6,202 bases of DNA from Gallionellaceae bacterium (GTDB lineage: Bacteria; Pseudomonadota; Gammaproteobacteria; Burkholderiales; Gallionellaceae): positions 1 to 6,202 of the forward strand of contig JAITMU010000195.1 of NCBI GenBank assembly GCA_031277195.1, in the 5' to 3' direction. Below, one piece after another: positions 1 through 5,519 of the stretch (the stretch's first letter is position 1; each line of letters opens with the position of its first letter). The position numbers were made by a program, and so were the translations under genes. The notes beneath the pieces are model-generated. The model made no database searches and was not told the origin of the DNA. It worked only from the letters and a program-made list of their open reading frames with translations.

Positions 1-840
1 GCGCGGTTGTTTGGCGTGAAGGAGAGCGGCGGCAAAGTCGAGATCATGATCGAGCGCGTGCTGGATGCGCATGAAGCCTTGGCGCAAGTGCGCGCCAGCA
101 AATCGCCGAAAGCGGGCAGTCATTTATCGCTGGAAGGCGGTTTGAGTGTGTCGGTATTGGGACGCGAAGGCGAATTTTTCCGCTTGCGCTTTGAGGGAGA
201 AGAAGGCGTCATGGCGGCGCTGGAACGCTGCGGCCATCTGCCGCTGCCGCCCTACATCACGCACGCGGCTGATGCCGAAGATGAAGAACGCTACCAGACG
301 GTTTTCGCCCGCCGTCCGGGCGCGGTGGCCGCGCCCACCGCAGGACTGCATTTCGACGAGACGATGCTGGATGCGCTGCGCGCGCGCGGCGCGCAGATCG
401 CGCATGTGACCTTGCATGTGGGCGCGGGCACGTTCCAGCCGGTGCGCGCGGAAAATGTCGAGGAGCATGTGATGCACAGCGAGCGTTACAGCGTGCCGAC
501 GGAAACCGTGGAAGCCGTGCGCGAAACGCAGGCGCGCGGTGGTCGCGTGATTGCGGTGGGGACGACGAGTTTGCGCGCGCTGGAAAGCGCGGCGGCATCG
601 GGCGAATTGCGCGCCGGTGAAGGCGAGACGCGCTTGTTTGTTACGCCGGGTTATCGTTTTCGCACGGCGGATTTGCTGCTGACGAATTTTCATCTGCCGC
701 GCTCGACCTTGCTGATGCTGATTTGCGCGTTTGGCGGCATGACGGAAATGCTGGCGGCGTATCGTTATGCGGTGGAACGGGAGTATCGGTTTTTTAGTTA
801 TGGCGATGCGATGTTGATAGAGAGGAAAGAAATTTGTTAA
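1..840 (+). CDS. queA: S-adenosylmethionine:tRNA ribosyltransferase-isomerase QueA (5'-truncated by window edge)
   Basis: QueA transfers and isomerises the ribosyl part of S-adenosylmethionine onto preQ1 in tRNA to make epoxyqueuosine, the penultimate step of queuosine synthesis in the cytoplasm. The frame is open from base 1 (A-R-L-F-G-V-K-E-S-G-G-K), which matches the family region after NNTRVIPA, near residue 66 of the 356-residue E. coli protein as I remember it. About 65 N-terminal residues therefore lie outside the window, and the ATG-like codons near the left edge are not starts. Visible family signatures are GHLPLPPYI, PGAVAAPTAGLHFDE, VTLHVGAGTFQPVR, MHSERY, VIAVGTTSLRALESAA, LLLTNFHLPRSTLLML and the C-terminal YRFFSYGDAMLI. 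279 codons precede TAA at 838-840, with no internal disruption. The next gene, tgt, acts one step earlier in the pathway, but here it is separated by an unusually long 277-bp gap. Confidence 0.97.
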   Translation, partial: ARLFGVKESGGKVEIMIERVLDAHEALAQVRASKSPKAGSHLSLEGGLSVSVLGREGEFFRLRFEGEEGVMAALERCGHLPLPPYITHAADAEDEERYQTVFARRPGAVAAPTAGLHFDETMLDALRARGAQIAHVTLHVGAGTFQPVRAENVEEHVMHSERYSVPTETVEAVRETQARGGRVIAVGTTSLRALESAAASGELRAGEGETRLFVTPGYRFRTADLLLTNFHLPRSTLLMLICAFGGMTEMLAAYRYAVEREYRFFSYGDAMLIERKEIC

Positions 841-848
841 TCGTTGCT

Positions 849-883
849 ACTCACCCTAATCCTGCCACTCACCCTAGCCCTCT
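849..883. repeat. Short tandem direct repeat (ACTCACCCTA twice, 18-bp period)
   Basis: ACTCACCCTA occurs at 849-858 and again at 867-876. The two 18-bp units starting there agree at 13 of 18 positions by eye. The second unit runs straight into CCCTCT at 878-883, the left arm of the interrupted palindrome. This looks like a duplicated flank of a REP-like element, not coding sequence. Confidence 0.6.
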
Positions 884-957
884 GGTGAAACTACTAGCCA
901 TTCGACTAAGCCCGCAAGCGGGCAAGTCGCTGGTTATCCCCGTGAACGGGGAGAGGG
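878..957. repeat. REP-like palindrome interrupted by a 54-nt insert
   Basis: Bases 878-883 (CCCTCT) and 938-943 (CCCCGT) would, if joined, form a 12-base arm that is the exact reverse complement of ACGGGGAGAGGG at 946-957, with GA between the arms. The 54 bases at 884-937 therefore look like an insertion into the left arm of a formerly perfect 26-nt palindrome. The right half alone still forms a short hairpin (CCCCG/CGGGG, 938-951). The arm complementarity is seen directly; the insertion history is inferred. Confidence 0.6.
895..936. repeat. Imperfect long hairpin inside the insert
   Basis: Three nested stems share one axis: TAGCCA (895-900) with TGGTTA (931-936, one G-T wobble), CGAC (903-906) with GTCG (926-929), and GCCCGC (910-915) with GCGGGC (918-923). 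The helices are separated by small A-rich internal loops. The segment is flanked by CTGGT at 882-886 and again at 930-934. The shape resembles single REP-type mobile hairpins. No transposase gene is present in the window, and no T-run follows that would make it a terminator. Confidence 0.6.
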
Positions 958-965
958 AATGTGTC

Positions 966-1069
966 CCCCTCTCCCCTCGTGGGAGAGGGGTGGGGGAGAG
1001 GGGGTGGTGTCAAGTGGCGCATCACGCGCTCACCCGCTCGCCCACCCCTCTCCCATCAAGGGAGAGGGG
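966..1069. repeat. Inverted pair of 41-bp REP-like elements (BIME-like)
   Basis: Two palindromes have identical 10-base arms, CCCCTCTCCC and GGGAGAGGGG: 966-975/981-990 with loop CTCGT, and 1045-1054/1060-1069 with loop ATCAA. Beyond the arms, 991-1006 also resembles the reverse complement of 1029-1044. Overall 966-1006 and the complement of 1029-1069 agree at 34 of 41 positions by eye, so this is one element present twice head to head around a 22-bp spacer. The second hairpin is followed by CTTTGCG and not a T-tract, so neither is a convincing intrinsic terminator. With the features to the left this accounts for most of the queA-tgt gap. I see no gene there, and 1070-1117 shows no clear promoter. 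Confidence 0.75.
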
Positions 1070-1117
1070 CTTTGCGATGGTCATCACAAGTCAGATGGAT
1101 TCATTCCATAGAAAACC

Positions 1118-2230
1118 ATGAAATTTACGCTACACACCACCAACGCCGCCGCCCGCCGAGGCACGGTGCATCTCGCCCACGGCACAGTCGAAACGCCTGC
1201 GTTCATGCCGGTCGGCACGTATGGCACGGTGAAAGCGATGTCGCCGCAGGAGTTGCGCGACATCGGCGCGCACATCGTGTTGGGCAACACATTTCATCTG
1301 TGGTTGCGACCGGGGCTGGAAGTGATTGCGGCGCACGGCGGCCTGCATCGCTTCATGGGCTGGGATGGCCCCATCCTCACCGACTCCGGCGGTTTTCAGG
1401 TGTTCAGTCTGGGCGAGTTGCGCAAGATTACTGGCGGCGGCGTCGAGTTTCGGTCGCCGGTGAATGGCGACAAATGTTTTCTCTCGCCGGAGGAGTCGAT
1501 GCGGATTCAGAAAGTGTTGAATTCCGACATCGTGATGATTTTTGACGAATGCACGCCCTATCCCGCCGACGAACAGGTTGCGGGCGCGTCGATGCGCTTG
1601 TCGCTCGGCTGGGCGGAGCGCAGCAAGCGCGCGCACGAGGGCAATGCGAATGCGCTGTTCGGCATCGTGCAGGGCGGAATGTTTGAACATTTGCGCGACG
1701 AATCGCTGCGCGGTTTGACGGACATCGGCTTCGACGGCTACGCCATCGGCGGCCTGTCGGTGGGCGAACCCAAGGAGGACATGCTGCGCATTCTCGCGCA
1801 CACCGCGCCGCAACTTCCGGCGGACAAGCCGCGCTACCTGATGGGTGTTGGCACGCCGGAGGATTTGGTCGCCGCCGTTTCGCAAGGCATCGACATGTTC
1901 GATTGCGTGATGCCGACGCGCAATGCGCGCAACGGGCATTTATTCACCCGCAACGGCGACGTGCGCATCAAGAACGCGCAACACCGCGATGATTTGCGTC
2001 CGCTGGATGAAGAATGCGCCTGCTACACCTGCCGCAATTTTTCCCGCGCGTATCTGCATCATTTGCACCGCCTCGGCGAAATCCTCGGCGCGCGCCTGAA
2101 CACTTTGCACAATCTGCATTACTACCAGGAATTGATGCAGGGAATGCGCGCGGCGATTGAAGCGGGGCGGTTTGAGGCGTTTGTGGCGGAGTTTCGGCGG
2201 CGGCGCGGGAATGACGGATTCTCATGGTAA
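1118..2230 (+). CDS. tgt: Queuine/preQ1 tRNA-guanine transglycosylase Tgt
   Basis: Tgt exchanges guanine-34 for preQ1 in the anticodon of tRNAs for Asp, Asn, His and Tyr, the first tRNA-level step of queuosine synthesis. The 370-residue length fits the bacterial family (E. coli about 375). The N-terminus carries ARRGTVHLAHGTVETPAFMP. TDSGGFQVFSL holds the conserved Asp89, and GIDMFDCVMPTRNARNG holds Asp262, equivalent to the nucleophile numbered D264 in E. coli. FGIVQGG (181-187) and IGGLSVGE (210-217) form the base pocket. The zinc site is Cys300, Cys302, Cys305 and His331. The start is firm at the 5' side because an in-frame TAG lies at 1109-1111, nine bases upstream. No good Shine-Dalgarno sequence precedes the ATG, and a weak ATGGA/TCCAT hairpin (1095-1109) lies just upstream. 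The last residues (NDGFSW) appear to be encoded by a fragment of the genomic repeat also found between secD and secF. Confidence 0.98.
   Translation: MKFTLHTTNAAARRGTVHLAHGTVETPAFMPVGTYGTVKAMSPQELRDIGAHIVLGNTFHLWLRPGLEVIAAHGGLHRFMGWDGPILTDSGGFQVFSLGELRKITGGGVEFRSPVNGDKCFLSPEESMRIQKVLNSDIVMIFDECTPYPADEQVAGASMRLSLGWAERSKRAHEGNANALFGIVQGGMFEHLRDESLRGLTDIGFDGYAIGGLSVGEPKEDMLRILAHTAPQLPADKPRYLMGVGTPEDLVAAVSQGIDMFDCVMPTRNARNGHLFTRNGDVRIKNAQHRDDLRPLDEECACYTCRNFSRAYLHHLHRLGEILGARLNTLHNLHYYQELMQGMRAAIEAGRFEAFVAEFRRRRGNDGFSW
2204..2218. repeat. Half copy of the secD-secF palindromic repeat inside the tgt 3' end
   Basis: The 15 bases CGCGGGAATGACGGA are identical to 4541-4555, the outer right half of the intergenic palindrome before secF. 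Only one half is present, so it cannot form the hairpin. It encodes residues around Arg-Gly-Asn-Asp-Gly near the Tgt C-terminus, where the protein stops resembling the usual family tail. Confidence 0.65.
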
Positions 2231-2233
2231 AAT
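2225..2233 (+). promoter_or_regulatory. Candidate extended -10 promoter for yajC-secD-secF
   Basis: TGGTAAAAT matches the extended -10 form TGnTAnaAT. Its first three hexamer bases are the tgt stop codon TAA (2228-2230). The hexamer end is 31 bp before the yajC ATG, which would give a leader of about 25 nt. No recognisable -35 hexamer stands at the expected spacing. The motif is seen directly; promoter activity is inferred. Confidence 0.35.
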
Positions 2234-2254
2234 CCGCCCCTTTGATTTTTCTCT

Positions 2255-2258
2255 GGAG
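2255..2258 (+). promoter_or_regulatory. Ribosome binding site that fixes the yajC start
   Basis: GGAG lies six bases before the ATG at 2265. The reading frame is open further upstream, to an ATG at 2157 inside tgt. This site and family length favour the downstream start and a 112-residue YajC. Confidence 0.7.
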
Positions 2259-2264
2259 CCTGCA

Positions 2265-2603
2265 ATGTCCCTGACCGATCTGTTTATTTCCAACGCCCAC
2301 GCGCAAGCCGCGCCTGCTGCTGAAGCCGGCGGGTTGGCTGGATTCCTGCCGTTGTTCCTCGTTATCGTCGTGTTCTATTTCCTGATCCTGCGTCCGCAGC
2401 AAAAGCGCTCGAAGGAACAGAAGGCCATGATTTCGGCGTTGCAGAAAGGCGATGAAATCGTGGTCGCGGGCGGCCTGCTGGGGCGCGTGGTCAAGGTGGA
2501 CGAAAACTACGTCAGCATTGAAGTGGCCGACGGCGTGACGGTGCAGGCGCAAAAAAGCGCGGTGTTGACCGTGCTGCCCAAAGGTACGGTCAAATCCCTG
2601 TAA
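2265..2603 (+). CDS. yajC: Sec translocon accessory subunit YajC
   Basis: YajC is a small inner-membrane protein that associates with SecD-SecF and SecYEG. Its individual role in export is minor and not well defined. The 112-residue product has the family layout: a short N-terminal stretch (SLTDLFISNAHAQAAPAAEA), one membrane segment at about 26-42 (GFLPLFLVIVVFYFLIL), the hallmark RPQQKRSKEQ immediately after it (43-52), and a cytoplasmic beta-rich domain with GDEIVVAGGLLGRV (62-75). The AHAQ motif resembles a signal-peptidase site, but this N-terminus is typical of YajC and is too short to be a normal signal peptide. I chose the ATG at 2265 over an in-frame ATG at 2157, because the longer form would overlap tgt and lacks family-like sequence. 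It sits 34 bp after tgt and 14 bp before secD, consistent with cotranscription with both. Confidence 0.96.
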   Translation: MSLTDLFISNAHAQAAPAAEAGGLAGFLPLFLVIVVFYFLILRPQQKRSKEQKAMISALQKGDEIVVAGGLLGRVVKVDENYVSIEVADGVTVQAQKSAVLTVLPKGTVKSL

Positions 2604-2617
2604 TTCAAGGCGCGGCG

Positions 2618-4426
2618 ATGAATCAATATCCGTTGTGGAAAAACCTGCTGATCCTGATCGCGCTGGTGGTCGGGCTGATTTACACCCTGCCGAATTTTTA
2701 CGGTGAAGCGCCAGCGGTGCAGGTGCAACCCTTGCGCACCGGCATTCAGGCGGATGCGGCGTTGCTGCAACGGGTGGACGATTCGCTGAAGGCCGCCGGT
2801 CTGAATCCGGAGGCGATGTCGCTGGACGCTTCCAGCGTCAAGGTGCGTTTTACCGACACCGACAGCCAGATGAAAGCCAAGGACGTGTTGCAGGCGAAGC
2901 TGGGCGGGGATTATGTGGTGGCGCTCAACCTGCTGTCGCGTTCGCCGCAATGGCTGACGTCGATAGGCGCGCTGCCGATGTATCTCGGTCTGGACTTGCG
3001 CGGCGGTGTCCACTTCCTGTTGCAGGTGGACATGAAGGGCGCGCTGGACAAATCGCTGGAAGCCGCCACCGGCGACATTCGCGGCGCGTTGCGCGAGCAG
3101 AATATTTCCTATTCCGGCGTCACCCGCGACGGCAATCAGTTGACGGTGCATTTCCTTGACGCGGCGGCGCGTTCGCAAGGCGAGGCCGAAATCGGCAAGC
3201 GGTTTACCATTTTTTCGATGAACGACAGAGAGCAGGATGGCGAATTCCTGTTGGTCATCGGGCTCAAACCCGAAGAATTAAAGCGCATTCAGGAAGCCGC
3301 GCTGCAACAAAACCTGGTCACGCTGCGTAATCGCGTCAATGAACTGGGCGTGGCCGAGCCGGTGATCCAGCAGCAGGGCGCGGATCGCATCGTGGTGCAG
3401 CTTCCCGGCGTGCAGGACACGGCGCAAGCCAAAGACATTCTGGGACGCACGGCCACGCTGGAAGTGCGTTTGGTTGATGAGGAGCATCAGTACGTCGAAG
3501 GCAGCGCGCTGCCGTTTGGTTCCGACATGTTCCGCGAAAGCAACGGCACGCCGCTGCTGGTGAAAAAAGCGGTGATCTTCACCGGCGAACGCCTCAACGA
3601 CGCGCAGCCGGGTTTCGATCAAAACAACCAGCCCGCCGTGAACCTTTCGCTGGATGGAGTCGGCGCGCGCAAATTCAAGGAAGTGACGCGCGCAAACGTC
3701 GGCAAGCGCATGGCTATCATCCTGTTTGAAAAAGGCCGGGGCGAGATCATCACCGCGCCCGTGATTCGCGAAGAAATCGGCGGCGGTCGCGTGCAGATTA
3801 CCGGCAACATGAGCACGGCGGAGGCGCAAAGCACCGCGCTGCTGCTGCGCGCCGGTGCGCTGGCCGCGCCGATGGAAATTGTCGAAGAACGCACCGTCGG
3901 CCCCAGCCTGGGCGCGGACAATATCGACCGTGGCTTTCATTCGACCTGGATCGGTTTTGCCGCCATCGCGATTTTCATGATCATTTACTACCTGCTGTTC
4001 GGCGTGGTGTCTGTGCTGGCGCTGGGCGCAAACCTGCTGTTGCTGGTGGCGTTGCTGTCCGTGCTGCAAGCCACGCTGACGCTGCCCGGCATGGCTGGTA
4101 TCGCGCTGACGCTGGGCATGGCGATCGACGCGAACGTGCTGATCAACGAACGCATCCGCGAGGAATTGCGCAACGGCAACACGCCGCAGGCGTCCATACA
4201 CGCGGGTTACGACCACGCTTTCGCCACCATTCTCGACTCCAACGTCACCACCTTCATCGCCGGTATCGCACTGTTCATGTTCGGCTCCGGCCCGGTGCGC
4301 GGCTTCGCGGTGGTGTTGTGCCTCGGCATCCTGACCTCGATGTTCAGCGCCGTGCTGGTGTCGCGCGCGATGGTGAACTTGATTTATGGCAGACGGGCGC
4401 GGTTGTCGAAGGTGGCGATAGGTTAA
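2618..4426 (+). CDS. secD: Protein translocase subunit SecD
   Basis: SecD is the large subunit of the RND-like SecDF complex, which uses the proton motive force to complete protein export through SecYEG. The 602-residue length is close to E. coli SecD (615). TM1 is at about 8-24, followed by LPNFYGEAPAVQV. A large periplasmic region carries GLDLRGG (124-130) and RNRVNELGVAEPVIQQQG (237-254), then a head domain. Five more membrane segments lie from about 444 to 588. GMAIDANVLINERIREEL (500-517) contains Asp504, the counterpart of the proton-relay Asp519 of E. coli as I recall it. LDSNVTTFIAG (539-549) is also typical. AAGG at 2607-2610, seven bases before the ATG, serves as ribosome binding site. 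The frame is intact. The stop codon TAA lies inside a 10-bp direct repeat of the following repeat region, so insertion there spared the coding end. Confidence 0.98.
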   Translation: MNQYPLWKNLLILIALVVGLIYTLPNFYGEAPAVQVQPLRTGIQADAALLQRVDDSLKAAGLNPEAMSLDASSVKVRFTDTDSQMKAKDVLQAKLGGDYVVALNLLSRSPQWLTSIGALPMYLGLDLRGGVHFLLQVDMKGALDKSLEAATGDIRGALREQNISYSGVTRDGNQLTVHFLDAAARSQGEAEIGKRFTIFSMNDREQDGEFLLVIGLKPEELKRIQEAALQQNLVTLRNRVNELGVAEPVIQQQGADRIVVQLPGVQDTAQAKDILGRTATLEVRLVDEEHQYVEGSALPFGSDMFRESNGTPLLVKKAVIFTGERLNDAQPGFDQNNQPAVNLSLDGVGARKFKEVTRANVGKRMAIILFEKGRGEIITAPVIREEIGGGRVQITGNMSTAEAQSTALLLRAGALAAPMEIVEERTVGPSLGADNIDRGFHSTWIGFAAIAIFMIIYYLLFGVVSVLALGANLLLLVALLSVLQATLTLPGMAGIALTLGMAIDANVLINERIREELRNGNTPQASIHAGYDHAFATILDSNVTTFIAGIALFMFGSGPVRGFAVVLCLGILTSMFSAVLVSRAMVNLIYGRRARLSKVAIG

Positions 4427-4475
4427 AAACCCGTCATTCCAGCGCAAGCTGGAATCCAGTTGAGATAAAAACCCG
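4424..4475. repeat. 10-bp direct repeat flanking the first palindrome
   Basis: TAAAAACCCG occurs at 4424-4433, beginning with the secD stop codon, and again at 4466-4475. The 32 bases between the copies contain the first palindrome of the intergenic element. This is what a target duplication would look like, although the outer base of each repeat copy overlaps the element's own conserved flank. Confidence 0.5.
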
Positions 4476-4554
4476 CGCAGCGGACAAAATCTTATCGTCC
4501 GGCTACGCCGGAATGATTTGATGAGCTGGATTCCCGCTTTCGCGGGAATGACGG
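4431..4554. repeat. MITE/NIME-like intergenic element with inverted palindromic ends
   Basis: The 29 bases at 4431-4459 and the reverse complement of 4526-4554 agree at 26 positions. Each end carries a hairpin with 8-bp arms and a 4-nt loop: ATTCCAGC/GCTGGAAT (4436-4455, loop GCAA) and ATTCCCGC/GCGGGAAT (4530-4549, loop TTTC, or GAAA on the other strand). The second has exactly the ATTCCC-N8-GGGAAT form of the neisserial dRS3 repeat, and paired dRS3 ends around a short core are the design of neisserial NIME elements. The 66-bp core holds a third, decayed palindrome and no open reading frame. Neither hairpin has a following T-run. The element explains the 145-bp gap between secD and secF. Kinship with dRS3/NIME is by form only. 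Confidence 0.75.
4498..4512. repeat. Third, degenerate palindrome inside the element
   Basis: TCCGGC (4498-4503) pairs with GCCGGA (4507-4512) around TAC, followed by ATGAT. The right side, GGAATGA (4510-4516), matches the outer flank of the second hairpin in the same orientation, while the left flank has diverged. It looks like a worn copy of the same repeat family with a different stem. Confidence 0.5.
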
Positions 4555-4560
4555 AAATGT

Positions 4561-4566
4561 AAGGAG
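4561..4566 (+). promoter_or_regulatory. Strong ribosome binding site of secF
   Basis: AAGGAG stands five bases before the secF ATG and just outside the palindromic element, seven bases after its right end. An in-frame TAA at 4560-4562 overlaps it, so translation cannot begin further upstream. The repeat therefore separated secF from secD without removing its own initiation signal. Confidence 0.8.
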
Positions 4567-4571
4567 TTTTC

Positions 4572-5504
4572 ATGGAATTTTTCCGCATCAAGAAAGACAT
4601 CCCCTTCATGAGTTGGGGGCGGTACACCACCAGCATTTCGCTGGTGACGTTCATCCTTGCGGTGTTCTTTCTGGCGACAAAGGGGCTGAATTTTGGCGTG
4701 GATTTCACCGGCGGCACGGTGATCGAAATGCACTATTCGCAGCCCGCCAATATTGAGCAGGTTCGCACCGAGCTTGCCGGTATCGGCCTGCCGGACGCGC
4801 AGGTGCAGAATTTTGGCACCAGCCATGACGTGCTGATTCAAGTGCCGCTGCGGGAAAATCTCGTCGGCGCGAAGCTGTCCGAGCAGGTGAAAACCGCGCT
4901 GCAAGCATCGCATCCCGACGCGGAAATGCGTCGCGTCGAATTTGTCGGCCCGCAGGTCGGCAAGGAACTGGTGGAGAACGGCGCGCTGGCGCTGATGCTG
5001 GTTTGCCTCGGCATCATCTGCTATCTGTGGGTGCGTTTCGAGTGGAAATTCGGCCTCTCCGCGATCATCGCCAACATGCACGATGTGGTCATCATTCTGG
5101 GTTTCTTCGCGTTCTTCCAGTGGGAATTTTCGCTGTCGGTGCTGGCTGGCGTGCTGGCGGTGCTGGGCTATTCGGTGAACGAATCGGTCGTGGTGTTTGA
5201 CCGGATCCGCGAAAATTTCCGCAAGCTGCGCAAGACCGAAACCGCCGAGATCATCGACAACGCCATCACGCGCACCATGTCGCGTACCATCATCACCCAC
5301 TTGTGCACGCAGATGATGGTGACTTCGATGCTGTTCTTTGGCGGCGAGGCGTTGCACTACTTCGCGCTGGCGCTCACCATCGGCATTCTGTTCGGCATCT
5401 ATTCTTCCGTACTGGTGGCCAGCCCCTTGCTGATGATGTTCGGCGTGTCGCGCGAGGATTTCGTCAAGGTCAAGGTCGAAGAAGCGGAAGAAGTCCTGCC
5501 CTGA
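4572..5504 (+). CDS. secF: Protein translocase subunit SecF
   Basis: SecF is the smaller RND-like partner of SecD in the inner-membrane complex that drives late protein translocation. The 310-residue product (E. coli about 323) begins MEFFRIKKDIPFMSWGR, then TM1 at about 19-36. GVDFTGGTVIEMHY (42-55) opens the periplasmic domain and RVEFVGPQVGKEL (121-133) closes it. Five further membrane segments run from about 134 to 290. The signature LGYSVNESVVVFDRIRENFRKLRK (from 198) is clear, followed by ITRTMSRTIITH and LHYFALALTIGILFGIYSSVLVASPL. The stretch THLCTQMMV (242-250) differs from the small-residue THGST/TSGTT form I expect there. The start is fixed by an in-frame stop 12 bases upstream and by AAGGAG. 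The gene lies 145 bp after secD, wider than usual because of the repeat element, and only 15 bp before dedA, in the same reading frame. Confidence 0.98.
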   Translation: MEFFRIKKDIPFMSWGRYTTSISLVTFILAVFFLATKGLNFGVDFTGGTVIEMHYSQPANIEQVRTELAGIGLPDAQVQNFGTSHDVLIQVPLRENLVGAKLSEQVKTALQASHPDAEMRRVEFVGPQVGKELVENGALALMLVCLGIICYLWVRFEWKFGLSAIIANMHDVVIILGFFAFFQWEFSLSVLAGVLAVLGYSVNESVVVFDRIRENFRKLRKTETAEIIDNAITRTMSRTIITHLCTQMMVTSMLFFGGEALHYFALALTIGILFGIYSSVLVASPLLMMFGVSREDFVKVKVEEAEEVLP

Positions 5505-5518
5505 GCAGGTGCGCCTGC
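5505..5518 (+). promoter_or_regulatory. Small hairpin covering the dedA ribosome binding site
   Basis: GCAGG (5505-5509) pairs perfectly with CCTGC (5514-5518) around TGCG, beginning at the base after the secF stop and ending one base before the dedA ATG. The only Shine-Dalgarno-like sequence, AGGT (5507-5510), falls in the left arm and loop. Ribosomes ending secF translation would open it, so it may couple dedA translation to secF. The structure is seen in the sequence; the effect is inferred. Confidence 0.4.
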
Positions 5519-5519
5519 C

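Noticed and set aside
1045..1077. Intrinsic terminator before tgt
   Set aside because: The 10-bp stem is strong, but it is followed by CTTTGCG and not a T-tract, and an identical stem lies upstream as part of a repeat pair.
841..1117. preQ1 riboswitch or CRISPR-like array in the queA-tgt gap
   Set aside because: The repeats are palindromes in inverted orientation with unequal spacing, not regularly spaced direct repeats. I could not recognise a preQ1 aptamer, and such aptamers are usually found upstream of queuosine precursor synthesis or transport genes.
834..1121. Open frames across the queA-tgt gap (834-1121 and 961-1545)
   Set aside because: The translations are of the palindromic repeats (PLSPRGRGVGERG-type strings), with no ribosome binding site and overlap with tgt in another frame.
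2157..2264. Longer YajC start at 2157
   Set aside because: The extra 36 residues are arginine- and glycine-rich out-of-frame tgt sequence. The ATG at 2265 has GGAG at good spacing and gives the family length.
3278..4717. Long antisense open frame (479 codons) opposite secD and the secD-secF gap
   Set aside because: It has low-complexity His/Gln/Arg composition, runs through the palindromic repeat, and has no family resemblance. It is a shadow of secD.
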